From assembly GCA_046315175.1 (NCBI GenBank), contig JBKDBK010000134.1, forward strand, positions 1-22,947: 22,947 nucleotides of DNA, given 5' to 3'. Source of the stretch: UBA8828 sp046315175. GTDB lineage: Bacteria; Verrucomicrobiota; Verrucomicrobiia; Opitutales; UBA953. The notes under the pieces were generated by a model. The model ran no database searches, was not told the DNA's origin, and worked only from the letters and a program-made list of their open reading frames with translations. Positions 10,437 through 18,415 of this stretch are shown here, piece by piece. Position 1 is the first letter of the stretch, and every line of letters starts with the position of its first letter. The position numbers and the translations under genes were made by a program.

Positions 10437-11036
10437 ATGCCCACGGGCCCGTTCCGCTGCCTCGTCCTCGGGCGCGAGCCCTCCGGCGAGTCGCACCTCC
10501 TCCTCAGCCTGCTCGAGCCCGAGGAGGGCGTGCACCCCTGCCTGATCAGGGCCAACCGCAAGGGCGACGGCCGACCCGACCTGTTCGACGAGGCGGAGGT
10601 GTCGCTGGAGCGTCCGCGCGGCGGTTCCAACCGCTTCGTGCGCGACTACCGCGTCGTGCGCCGGCAGACGGGAATCGGACGCAGCCCCCAGGCCCTGGAG
10701 CGGGCCAGCCGCCTCGGCAACCTCGTCCGCCGCAACCCTCCCCCTCCTGAATCCGCCGCGGTCGCCTTCCGCATCGTGCAGGAGACCCTGTCCGCCATGG
10801 CGAGCCGGCCCCGCCCCGACTCGGCTTACCTCAAGGCCCTCTGGCTCCTGCTCAAGGATGGCGGCTGGCCGGTCGAGGCCGACTGGCTCGGCCGACTCGG
10901 CGCGAGGGCGACGGACGCCGCCGCGGTGCTCGCCGCGCCCCTCGACGCCCAGGCGGTCGAGGCCGCCGCGGTCGCCGCCCTCAGCCAGGACCTCGAGCGC
11001 TGGGCCGCGGGCGAGGTCCACTACGTCCTGCCCTGA
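10437..11036 (+). CDS. RecO-like protein (divergent, short)
   Basis: A 199-residue protein whose first 80 residues resemble the RecO N-terminal OB fold: LVLGREPSGESHLLLSLLEPEEG, a short basic loop (RANRKG), then LFDEAEVSLE. The middle (about 90-145) is helical, as in RecO. The C-terminal part is short and lacks the cysteine pairs that bind zinc in many RecO proteins; the chain has one cysteine in the N-terminal strand region and one in the OB-like start. RecO loads RecA onto SSB-coated single strands with RecR. I assign it as RecO-like rather than naming it recO because identity is low by eye. The stop overlaps the start of the helicase gene (TGATG), implying translational coupling and supporting a shared repair role. 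Confidence 0.6.
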   Translation: MPTGPFRCLVLGREPSGESHLLLSLLEPEEGVHPCLIRANRKGDGRPDLFDEAEVSLERPRGGSNRFVRDYRVVRRQTGIGRSPQALERASRLGNLVRRNPPPPESAAVAFRIVQETLSAMASRPRPDSAYLKALWLLLKDGGWPVEADWLGRLGARATDAAAVLAAPLDAQAVEAAAVAALSQDLERWAAGEVHYVLP

Positions 11037-13324
11037 TGCGCATCGACGGCGACAACTGGCGCATCGTCCTGAGCGCGCAGGATTTCGCAGGCTTCCGGCC
11101 TGGTCCCGCCGCGGGCCGGGCCGCCCCCGCCTGGCGGGCCGAGGCCGGGCGCCAATGGCACGAGACCCTGCGGCAGGAGGCACACGCCCTCGGGCAGGGC
11201 TGGCGATTCGAGGTGGCGGTCGAGACCGAGCTCAAGGCCAAGGGCTGGACCCTGCGGATCAGCGGCAGGGCCGACCAGTGGCGAGAGTCCGGCGGCGACA
11301 TCGAGATCGTCGAGGTCAAGACCGTGCTCGGCGGGCTCCCGCGCGCCGAGCGGCTCCTGCGCGAATCGCACCCCCACCACCTCCTCCAGCTCGGGACCTA
11401 CTGCCACGCCGCGCGCCTGCTGCCCGGCACCCGCTCCGTCCGCGGGCGGCTCGTGCTGGTCGACCCCACCCAGGGAAGCCGCCAGGAAATCGCGCTGGGC
11501 GACGACGACGAGGCCGCGTTGCAGGCCCAGGCCGAGCTCATCGCAGCCCATGCGGAGAACCGTCGCGCCAGCCACGCCCGCCTGCTCGCCCTCCCCGACC
11601 GGCTCCCGTTCGACGAGCCGCGCCCGGAATGGCTGGAGGCCGGGACCGAGCTCGACGCCACCGCCGAGCTTCCCCTGCGGCTCCTCGTCGCCCCCACCGG
11701 TTTCGGCAAGACCTCCGCCGCGCTCCGACACGGGCTCTCCCTCCTGCGCTCGGGACGCGCGACCAAGCTCGCCTACCTCACCGGCAAGGGCACCGGCCAG
11801 CTGCAGGTGATGACCGAGCTTCGCCGGCTCGCCGGCCCCCGCGAACTGCGCGCCCTGGTGCTGCGGCCGCGCGCCGAGCATGAGCTCGAGGGCATGCCCG
11901 ACGATCCCGCCGACATCCGTCGCAACTGGGCCAGGGCCGGCATCGACGCCGCCCGCCTGCTCGAGTCGGGCGCCGACCTCGGGATGGTCCGCCAGCTGGG
12001 CCGCCTCGCCCGCGTGCCCCCCTGGCTCATCAGCAAGGCGATGGCCGCCGAGGCCGACGTCCTGATCTGCGACTACAACTACGTCTTCGCCCCAGCCCAG
12101 CGCCCGGCGCTCGAGCTCCTTCCGGGATGGAACGAGGCCGAGCACGTCCTGGTCGTGGACGAGGCGCACAACCTTCCCGAGCGCGTCGCCGATTGCCTCT
12201 CCCTCGGCATCACCGCCCAGGCGGCGGTCGACGCCGCGCATGCCCTCGGCGCCGCCCGCGCGCCGCGCGAGTGGGTCGACGCCCTCCACGGCTGGGCCGC
12301 CTTCCTCGGTCGCCTCCCCGCGGCGGACGCCGTCGACCCCGACGACCGCGGCGAGGCCGCCGCCCACGCCGACCGGTTCGCCACCCTGGCGGCCTCCCAG
12401 CCCTTGGACCTCGACAGCCTGCCCGAGGCCGCCGCCCGCGTCGCCTCCGGCGCCACTCACTGGCAGTCGCGACTCGCCGCGCTCGACTCCGGCTGGCTGC
12501 TCTGGTCACCCGAGCCGGCCACGCTCAGGCTCGACTGCCTGAGCGCCGCCCGCGCCATCGGCGAGCGGCTGCGCGACCAGGGCCGGTGCCTGCTGCTCTC
12601 GGGGACGCCCGGGCCGCGCGGCGCCCTCGACGCGGACTGCGGACTGGAAGCTGGCTCGCTCCAGCGGGTCGTCGCCCACGCCCCCTGGCGCCATGGCGCC
12701 TACCGGGTCGCCATCGACGCCCGGGTCGACACCCGCTACCGCTCGCGCGACCGCCACCTGGGCGCCACCGCCGCCACGCTGGCCCGGCTCGCCGGTCGCG
12801 ACGGCCCGGTCGCCGCCTTCTTCCCCTCCTACCGCTACGCCGAGGCCGCCGCGGCGGCCCTGCGCGAGGCCTCCCCCTCCACGCCCGTCGCGATGCAGCC
12901 CCGCGGGCTCAGGCCCGACGGCATGACCCGTTTCCTCGACCAATCCCTTCGTCCCGGCGCCGTGCTCTGCCTGATCGTCGGGGGCGCCCTCGGCGAGGGC
13001 ATCGACCTGCTCGGCGGCCGCATCGGCTCGGCCGTCGTCGTGGGCCCCGCCCTGCCCGAGGTCAACGCCCTGCAGGAGGCCAGGCGCAGGATGTTCGAGC
13101 AGGCCGGCGCCGAGGACCCGTTCGCCCTCGCCTACATCCGCCCGGGCATGCGCAAGGTCAACCAGGCGCTCGGCCGGCTCGTCCGCGCCCCGGGGCAGTC
13201 CGCCCGCGTCCTGCTGCACTGCCGGCGGTTCGCCGAGGAATCCTACCGAGCGGCGCTCTCTCCCGAGTACGGCGACCCGGAAATCCTCTCCAGCGACGAC
13301 GACCTCCTCGGCTGGCTGCGCTGA
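11036..13324 (+). CDS. PD-(D/E)XK nuclease - XPD/DinG-type helicase fusion
   Basis: A 762-residue superfamily 2 helicase with an N-terminal nuclease domain. The nuclease (about 1-180) shows Asp80 in SGRADQW, Glu93-Val-Lys95 in IVEVKTV and a RecB/Cas4-type QLGTY from Gln118. The helicase follows: Walker A APTGFGKT (219-226, Lys225), ICDYNYVF, Walker B DEAH (375-378), LLSGTPGP near 522, GEGID at 653-657 and motif VI QALGRLVR (710-717). Related Rad3/XPD proteins bind a 4Fe-4S cluster through four cysteines between Walker A and DEAH; here that interval has one cysteine only, in the CDYNYVF strand, so no such cluster can form. It is coupled to the RecO-like gene by a one-base overlap. DNA repair or recombination is inferred; the exact substrate is unknown. 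Confidence 0.88.
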   Translation: MRIDGDNWRIVLSAQDFAGFRPGPAAGRAAPAWRAEAGRQWHETLRQEAHALGQGWRFEVAVETELKAKGWTLRISGRADQWRESGGDIEIVEVKTVLGGLPRAERLLRESHPHHLLQLGTYCHAARLLPGTRSVRGRLVLVDPTQGSRQEIALGDDDEAALQAQAELIAAHAENRRASHARLLALPDRLPFDEPRPEWLEAGTELDATAELPLRLLVAPTGFGKTSAALRHGLSLLRSGRATKLAYLTGKGTGQLQVMTELRRLAGPRELRALVLRPRAEHELEGMPDDPADIRRNWARAGIDAARLLESGADLGMVRQLGRLARVPPWLISKAMAAEADVLICDYNYVFAPAQRPALELLPGWNEAEHVLVVDEAHNLPERVADCLSLGITAQAAVDAAHALGAARAPREWVDALHGWAAFLGRLPAADAVDPDDRGEAAAHADRFATLAASQPLDLDSLPEAAARVASGATHWQSRLAALDSGWLLWSPEPATLRLDCLSAARAIGERLRDQGRCLLLSGTPGPRGALDADCGLEAGSLQRVVAHAPWRHGAYRVAIDARVDTRYRSRDRHLGATAATLARLAGRDGPVAAFFPSYRYAEAAAAALREASPSTPVAMQPRGLRPDGMTRFLDQSLRPGAVLCLIVGGALGEGIDLLGGRIGSAVVVGPALPEVNALQEARRRMFEQAGAEDPFALAYIRPGMRKVNQALGRLVRAPGQSARVLLHCRRFAEESYRAALSPEYGDPEILSSDDDLLGWLR

Positions 13325-13327
13325 GCC

Positions 13328-13978
13328 TCAGACCGTCCTCAGCACCTCGCCCGCGGGATAGCGCACCTTGGCCGCCTGGGCATAGGCGTCGTCCGCGGCG
13401 CGGAAGCCGGCCGCGCAGGCCACGACCGTCTCAAAGCCCGAGCCGGCAAGGCCGAGAATCTCGTCGTACCTCGCCGGGTCGATGCCCTCGAGCGGGCAGG
13501 TGTCGACCCCCATCGCGGCCGCAGCGGCCATGAACTGGCCGAGGGCGATGTAGACCTGCCGGGCGGCCCACTCGCGCTGGACCTCGGGAGACTTGCCCTG
13601 GGCGACGTTGGCCACCATCAGCTGGCGGTAGGCCTCGAGTTTCTCCAGGGGAACGCCGCGAACCTCGCCGATCCGCCCAATGTGACGGTTGATCTCGTCC
13701 TCGTTGGTGGCCGCGCGTCGCAGGAAGACCACCAGGTGCGAGGCGTCGGTCACCTGCGTCTGGTTCCAGGAATGCTCGCGCAGCCGGGCGCGCAGCTGGG
13801 GATTTTCCACCACAAGGAAGCGCCAGGGCTGGAGGCCGAAGGAGGAGGGCGCGAGCACAAGGCTGGCGGCCAGGGCGTCCCAGGTCGCGGCAGGCAGCCG
13901 GCGGGTGTCGAATTTCTTCGTCGCATAGCGCCAGGCGAGGGCGGCGGACAGTTCGGAGGGCGAGAGGACGTTGGGCAT
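13328..13978 (-). CDS. Nitroreductase family NAD(P)H-dependent flavoprotein (NfsB-like)
   Basis: A 216-residue FMN oxidoreductase. Family signs are WRYATKKFD near the N-terminus (phosphate-binding basic residues), LAPSSFGLQPWRFLVVE (about 43-59), the helix ARQVYIALGQFMAAAAAMGVDTCPLEGID (about 143-171) and the closing GFRAADDAYAQAAKVRYP. These resemble NfsB/YdgI-type enzymes that reduce nitroaromatics, quinones or similar acceptors; the natural substrate cannot be read from sequence. The ATG at 13978 gives MPNVLSPSELSAALAWRYA; a GTG at 13990 would add four residues. A minus-strand TTGACA (14011-14016) lies upstream but no good -10 follows. Its stop is three bases from the helicase stop on the other strand. 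Confidence 0.88.
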   Translation of the reverse strand: MPNVLSPSELSAALAWRYATKKFDTRRLPAATWDALAASLVLAPSSFGLQPWRFLVVENPQLRARLREHSWNQTQVTDASHLVVFLRRAATNEDEINRHIGRIGEVRGVPLEKLEAYRQLMVANVAQGKSPEVQREWAARQVYIALGQFMAAAAAMGVDTCPLEGIDPARYDEILGLAGSGFETVVACAAGFRAADDAYAQAAKVRYPAGEVLRTV

Positions 13979-14029
13979 GGGAACCCCCACCGAGCGGCGC
14001 CGCGCGGGTTTGTCAACCCGGCGCCGCGT

Positions 14030-14713
14030 TCAGACCGCGCCGAGCACGCCGCCCCTCAGGACCAGCCGCCGGCCGCAGCGGTCCGCGTGCGACCGCGAGT
14101 GCGTGACCAGGAGGACCGCCGCGCCCTGCTCCCGGGCCAAGCCCAGGAGGAGGTCCATCACCGCCGCGCCCGAGGCCTCGTCGAGGTTGCCGGTCGGCTC
14201 GTCCGCGAGGAGGATCCGGGGCCGGTTGGCCAAGGCGCGGGCCAGGGCGACGCGCTGGCACTCGCCCCCGGAGAGGGCCGAGGGAAGGTGGCGCGCGCGC
14301 GCGCCCAACCCGACCGAGGCGAGCAGCCGATCGGCCGAGGCCAGCGCCTCGCGCCGCCCGGACAGCCCGGCCACCCGGAGGGCGAGGGCGACATTCTCGC
14401 GCGCGTCCAGCTCCGGCATCAGCTGGTAGGACTGGAAGACAAACCCGAGCGATCCGGCCCGCCGCCGGGCCAGCTCGCGCCCGCCCAGGACGTCGACCCG
14501 CTCGCCGCCCCACCAAAGCTCGCCGCCGTCCGCGCAATCCAACCCACCCAGAACCTGGAGCAGGGTCGACTTGCCCGCGCCGGATTCCCCCGTGACCGCC
14601 ACCGTCTCGCCCGCGGCAAGCTCGAGGTCGACGCCGCGCAGCACCGGCAGCTCGCCCGAGGGCGAGCGGTAGGCCTTGCGCAGCCCCGAGCAGCGGAGGA
14701 CGGGCTCAGGCAT
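14030..14713 (-). CDS. lolD: Lipoprotein-releasing ABC transporter ATPase LolD
   Basis: A 227-residue ABC ATPase. Walker A GESGAGKST has Lys48, the Q-loop is FVFQSYQLMPELDARENV (Gln94), the signature is LSGGECQR (from 147), Walker B ILLADEPTGNLD has Asp171/Glu172, and the switch His205 is in VTHS. The LMPELDARENV and DEPTGNLD forms are characteristic of the LolD/MacB group. It powers extraction of outer-membrane lipoproteins from the inner membrane towards LolA. The start overlaps the end of the permease gene by eight bases, so the two are translationally linked. The neighbouring permease makes LolD more likely than a MacB-type efflux ATPase. Confidence 0.92.
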   Translation of the reverse strand: MPEPVLRCSGLRKAYRSPSGELPVLRGVDLELAAGETVAVTGESGAGKSTLLQVLGGLDCADGGELWWGGERVDVLGGRELARRRAGSLGFVFQSYQLMPELDARENVALALRVAGLSGRREALASADRLLASVGLGARARHLPSALSGGECQRVALARALANRPRILLADEPTGNLDEASGAAVMDLLLGLAREQGAAVLLVTHSRSHADRCGRRLVLRGGVLGAV

Positions 14714-15932
14714 CGCGCATCGCGTCGGTGGGCCGCCGCCGAGCCGCCCAGAGGGCGGGCGCCAGGCCGGCGGCCGTGGTGGTCAGGAGGGTGAAGGCGG
14801 CCGCCAGGACGAAATCCCAGGGCTCGTAGTGCAGCGGCACGAAGCCGAACTGGTAGACCTGGCCGACGAGGTCGCCGTCGCCGAAGAGCACGTTGATCGC
14901 CGCGAGGATCGCCTCCCGCCCGGCCAGGATTCCCCAGGTGAGGGAAAAGCCGAGCAGCGTGCCGAGCCCGCCGATGAGGAGCCCCTGGATGGCGAACACG
15001 GAGGCGACGGAGGCCGGCGAGGCGCCCAGGGCCGCGAGCACGCCGATCTCGCGCGAGCGCCGGATGACGGCCGAGAACAGGCTGCTCCCGATGGAGAACG
15101 AGGCGACCAGGGTGATGATGAACATCAGGAAGAAGAGCATCGTCTTCTCAAACCGGATCGCCTCGAGGAAATCGCGCTTGATGGCGGTCCACGGACGGAA
15201 GCGGACCCCGGGCTGGGTCGCCTCCAGGCGGGCGGCCACGGCCTCCGCCGCGGGCCCCGAGGCGTCGCGGAGCCGGAGCGTCAGCCCATGGGCGCGCTCG
15301 CCCATGCCCCACAGCTCGCGAAAGCGGCGGAGGGGAACCAGCGCCGCCCGGTCGTCGACCTCGGTGAAGCCGGTGCGGAGAAGGGCGCAGACCTCGAGCT
15401 CGACCGGCAGGGGGGCGCGGCCGCGCTCGGCGCGCTCGGCCATGGCGGGAGCCCAGACCTCGATGCGGTCGCCGACGCCGACCCTCAGCTGCCGGGCCAG
15501 CCCCCGGCCGAGGGCGACGCGGCCGTCATCCAGCTCGTCGAGCGAGCCGTCGGCCACATAGCGGCGCGCGGGCAGGTCGGGATCCGAGGGCCGCACGCCC
15601 CGGACGAAGGCCACGGAGGAGAAGTCGCCCGAGCGCGCCAGCGCCGGGCCCTCGGCGTAGGGCTCGGCTGAGCGCACCGCCGGGTCGGCCGCCAGCGCGA
15701 GGGCGAGGGCCTCGGGGCGCTCGATCGCGCCCGAGCCGACCGCCACGACGTCGCCAAACGACTCGCGGATGCGCAGCCGGTGCTCCTCGCCGAAGCCGTT
15801 CATCACCGTCTGCACGACGAGCAGCGAGGCGACGCCCAGCCCGACGCCGAGGATCGACACGCCCGCGAAGGCCGGGAAGCGCCGCCCCGGGGGGAACAGC
15901 TGGCGAAGGGCGAGATGGAGGGTCCAGGGCAC
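14706..15932 (-). CDS. Lipoprotein-releasing ABC transporter permease (LolC/LolE family)
   Basis: A 408-residue inner-membrane permease. One membrane segment near residues 20-45 (FAGVSILGVGLGVASLLVVQ, then TVMNGFGEE) precedes a large periplasmic domain (about 46-265). Three C-terminal segments form the FtsX-like core, beginning after KTMLFFLMFIITLVASFSI and SREIGVLAALGAS, with the last near FVLAAAFTLLTTTAAGLAPA. The TVMNGFGEE and RSREIGVLAALGAS signatures match LolC/LolE. The start is GTG at 15932, fixed by an in-frame TGA two codons upstream. Only one permease gene is present beside lolD, suggesting a homodimeric arrangement like LolF systems, unless a second gene lies elsewhere. It follows lysS after 26 bp on the same strand. 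Confidence 0.92.
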   Translation of the reverse strand: MPWTLHLALRQLFPPGRRFPAFAGVSILGVGLGVASLLVVQTVMNGFGEEHRLRIRESFGDVVAVGSGAIERPEALALALAADPAVRSAEPYAEGPALARSGDFSSVAFVRGVRPSDPDLPARRYVADGSLDELDDGRVALGRGLARQLRVGVGDRIEVWAPAMAERAERGRAPLPVELEVCALLRTGFTEVDDRAALVPLRRFRELWGMGERAHGLTLRLRDASGPAAEAVAARLEATQPGVRFRPWTAIKRDFLEAIRFEKTMLFFLMFIITLVASFSIGSSLFSAVIRRSREIGVLAALGASPASVASVFAIQGLLIGGLGTLLGFSLTWGILAGREAILAAINVLFGDGDLVGQVYQFGFVPLHYEPWDFVLAAAFTLLTTTAAGLAPALWAARRRPTDAMRDA

Positions 15933-15958
15933 GGCTCAGGCGCGGCGCGCGCCACGGG

Positions 15959-17443
15959 TCATTCCCGGACCTCGGGCCGGAGGGTCGGGAAGAGGATGGT
16001 GTCGCGGATGTTGGCCGCCCCGGTCAGGAGCACCACCAGCCGGTCGATGCCCACGCCGAGCCCGCCCGCGGGGGGCATGCCATGCTCCAGCGCCAGGAGG
16101 AAGTCCTCGTCGATGCGGTGCGTCTCGGCTCCCGCCTGGACCTCGAGCATGCGGCGCTGCTCCAGGGGGTCGTTCTGCTCCGAGTAGGCCGGCGCGATCT
16201 CCTGCCCGTTGATGCAGAGCTCGAAGACGTCGATGGTGTCGGGGTCGTCCGGCGTGATCTTGGCCAGCGGGCAGAGCTGACGGGGGATGTGCGTGACAAA
16301 GGTCGGCTGGATGAGCGTGGGTTCGACCAGCTTCGCGAAGACCTCGTTGGTGACCTCGAAATCCTCCCAATCCGGCCGGGGCTCGGCCAGGCCGAGGCGC
16401 CGGCAGGCCTCGATCTTCTCCTCCTTGGTCCGGGCAAACCAGGCGGGGTCGCCCGTGCGCTCGAGGATGAGGTCCTTGTAACGGACCTCGCGCCACTCGC
16501 CGCCCAGCTCGATCTCGCCGCCCTCGGGGCGGGGGACGGTGGTCGAGCCGAGCACCTCGCGGCAGACCTGTTGGACGAGGGATCGGATGAGCTCCATCAT
16601 GCCCCGGTAGTCCGTGTAGGCCTGGTAGAGCTCGAGCATGGTGAACTCGGGATTGTGCTTCCGGGACAGCCCCTCGTTCCGGAAGACCCGGCCGATCTCG
16701 AACACGCGGTCCAGGCCGCCGACCAGGCAGCGCTTGAGATGGAGCTCGAGGGCGATGCGCAGGGCGAAGTCGCAGTCCAGGGCGTTGAAGTGGGTGACGA
16801 ACGGGCGGGCCGCGGCGCCCCCGGCGACGCCGTGCAAGGCGGGCGTCTCGACCTCGGCGAAGCCGCGCGACCAAAGGAAGCGCCGGATCGACTCGATGAT
16901 CCGGCTGCGGGTCAGCAGGCGCCGACGGGAATCTTGGTTTGCGACAAGGTCGAGGTAGCGCTGGCGGTAGACCTGCTCGGGGTCGGCGAGCCCGTGGAAC
17001 TTCTCGGGCGGCGGCCGGAGCGCCTTGGACACAAGGCCGTAGGCGGCGGCGCGGACGGTGACCTCGCCGGTCTTGGTGCGGAACAGCCGGCCGCGGACGC
17101 CGACGAAGTCGCCGAGGTCGACCAGCTTCTTGAAATGGGCGTCGTAGCGGTCGCCCAAGGCGTCGCGGGTCAGGTAGCACTGCACGACGCCCGAGCGGTC
17201 GAGCAGCTTGACGAAGCTGGCCTTCCCCATGACGCGGAGGGCGACGATCCTGCCCGCGACCGACACCTCGGGGCCCTCCTCCGCGCCCTCCGGCAGGAGG
17301 GCCGGGCAGTCGGCGGCCACGTGGCTCTGGTCCCAGTTCGCGCGAAAGGGGTCCTCCCCCGCCTCCCGCAGGATCGCCAGCTTCTCCTTCCGAACCGCGA
17401 ACAGGTCGTTGGAGATGGCGTTGAGGTCGTGGGACTCGCTCAT
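15959..17443 (-). CDS. lysS: Lysine--tRNA ligase, class II
   Basis: Charges tRNA-Lys in the cytoplasm. The 494-residue protein has an N-terminal anticodon-binding OB fold (SVAGRIVALRVMGKASFVKL to RGRLFRTKTGEVTV), then the class II catalytic core: YRQRYLDLVAN, motif 1 around IIESIRRFLWSRGFAEVETP, motif 2 FEIGRVFRNEGLSRKHNPEF, and motif 3 GGLGVGIDRLVVLLTG before RDTILFP. The usual REIxNxFSELNDP segment reads QEIAPAYSEQNDP here (Pro418, Tyr420, Glu422), which I believe is a lineage feature. The ATG at 17443 is fixed by AGGAGG six bases upstream; longer in-frame starts are not supported. It heads the lysS-lolC/E-lolD unit and is divergent from thyA. Confidence 0.97.
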   Translation of the reverse strand: MSESHDLNAISNDLFAVRKEKLAILREAGEDPFRANWDQSHVAADCPALLPEGAEEGPEVSVAGRIVALRVMGKASFVKLLDRSGVVQCYLTRDALGDRYDAHFKKLVDLGDFVGVRGRLFRTKTGEVTVRAAAYGLVSKALRPPPEKFHGLADPEQVYRQRYLDLVANQDSRRRLLTRSRIIESIRRFLWSRGFAEVETPALHGVAGGAAARPFVTHFNALDCDFALRIALELHLKRCLVGGLDRVFEIGRVFRNEGLSRKHNPEFTMLELYQAYTDYRGMMELIRSLVQQVCREVLGSTTVPRPEGGEIELGGEWREVRYKDLILERTGDPAWFARTKEEKIEACRRLGLAEPRPDWEDFEVTNEVFAKLVEPTLIQPTFVTHIPRQLCPLAKITPDDPDTIDVFELCINGQEIAPAYSEQNDPLEQRRMLEVQAGAETHRIDEDFLLALEHGMPPAGGLGVGIDRLVVLLTGAANIRDTILFPTLRPEVRE

Positions 17444-17449
17444 GACAGG

Positions 17450-17455
17450 CCTCCT
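17450..17455 (-). promoter_or_regulatory. Shine-Dalgarno of lysS
   Basis: Perfect AGGAGG on the minus strand, six bases before the ATG at 17443. It is preceded by a TTGACC further upstream that might be part of the promoter. Confidence 0.6.
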
Positions 17456-17522
17456 AGGGAGCCGAGGGGGACGCGGGGGGTCAATGGCACAATGCGCCGG
17501 GCCTGGCGGCGCGGGTCCGATT

Positions 17523-17558
17523 TTGCCTTTCCCGCGGCCGCGGCCCTGCTTCATAGTC
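17523..17558 (+). promoter_or_regulatory. Candidate leaderless promoter of thyA
   Basis: TTGCCT (17523-17528) and, 24 bases later, ATAGTC (17553-17558), which ends six bases before the thyA ATG. The block TTTTGCCTTTCC is identical to one upstream of nuoJ. No Shine-Dalgarno is present. The spacer is long for a standard housekeeping promoter. Confidence 0.35.
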
Positions 17559-17564
17559 GGACCC

Positions 17565-18410
17565 ATGCAGACCTACCTGGACCTCCTGAGGCACGTTCGC
17601 CAAAGCGGCGAGCGCCGCGCGGACCGGACCGGGGTCGGCACCCTCGGCATCTTCGGCGCCCAGCTTCGCTTCGACCTTTCCCAAGGATTCCCCCTGGTCA
17701 CGACCAAGAAGGTCCACCTCCGCTCCATCATCCAGGAGCTGCTATGGTTCCTCGCCGGGCGCACCGACAACCAGTGGCTCAACGAGCGACAGGTCACCAT
17801 CTGGGACGAGTGGGCCACGCCCGAGCAGTGCGCCCGCTTCGGGCGGAAGCCCGGCGACCTCGGGCCCGTCTACGGCCACCAGTGGCGCAACTTCGGCGCC
17901 ACCCGCAAGCCCGACGGCACCTACGCCGCCGACGGCGTCGACCAGATCCGTCGCCTGCTCGACGACCTGCGCGCCAAGCCCGCCAGCCGCCGCCACCTCG
18001 TCACCGGATGGAACCCCGCCGAGGCCGACCAGGTCGCGCTTCCGCCCTGCCACACCCTCTTCCAGTTCCATGTCTCGGGCGACGGCCGGCTCAGCTGCCA
18101 GCTCTACCAGCGCAGCGCGGACCTCTTCCTCGGGGTGCCCTTCAACATCGCGAGCTACGCCCTGCTCACCCACATGATCGCCCAGGTGAGCGGCCTCCGG
18201 GCGGGCGACTTCGTGCACACCTTCGGCGACGCCCACGTCTACCTCAACCACCTCGAGCAGGTCGACCTGCAGCTGACCCGGGAGCCGCGCCCGCTCCCCA
18301 CGCTCCGCCTCAATCCCGGGGTGACCGACCTGTTCGCCTTCCGCGCCGAGGACATCTCGGTCGAGGGATACGATCCCCATCCGGCGATCAAGGCGCCCGT
18401 GGCGATCTGA
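17565..18410 (+). CDS. thyA: Thymidylate synthase
   Basis: Converts dUMP to dTMP using methylene-tetrahydrofolate, giving dihydrofolate. The 281-residue protein begins MQTYLDLLRHVRQSGERRADRTG, with the arginine of the DRTG loop, and continues with FPLVTTKKVHLRSIIQELLWFLAG, GPVYGHQWR, and the catalytic Cys162 in LPPCHTLFQFHV. The nucleotide-binding LYQRSADLFLGVPFNIASYALL and GDAHVYLNHLEQ complete the fold. The ATG at 17565 gives the canonical N-terminus; an in-frame extension to 17208 would overlap lysS on the other strand. It is followed by folA after 5 bp, the usual pairing that regenerates tetrahydrofolate. Confidence 0.98.
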   Translation: MQTYLDLLRHVRQSGERRADRTGVGTLGIFGAQLRFDLSQGFPLVTTKKVHLRSIIQELLWFLAGRTDNQWLNERQVTIWDEWATPEQCARFGRKPGDLGPVYGHQWRNFGATRKPDGTYAADGVDQIRRLLDDLRAKPASRRHLVTGWNPAEADQVALPPCHTLFQFHVSGDGRLSCQLYQRSADLFLGVPFNIASYALLTHMIAQVSGLRAGDFVHTFGDAHVYLNHLEQVDLQLTREPRPLPTLRLNPGVTDLFAFRAEDISVEGYDPHPAIKAPVAI

Positions 18411-18415
18411 GGCCC

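Noticed and set aside
11036..11575. N-terminal nuclease domain as evidence of a CRISPR/Cas4 or defence system
   Set aside because: The PD-(D/E)XK and QLxxY motifs are shared by many repair nucleases; no cas, restriction or other defence gene is nearby, and the neighbour is RecO-like.
14011..14016. Perfect TTGACA upstream of the nitroreductase gene (minus strand)
   Set aside because: No credible -10 hexamer at normal spacing, so it is mentioned only in the gene entry.
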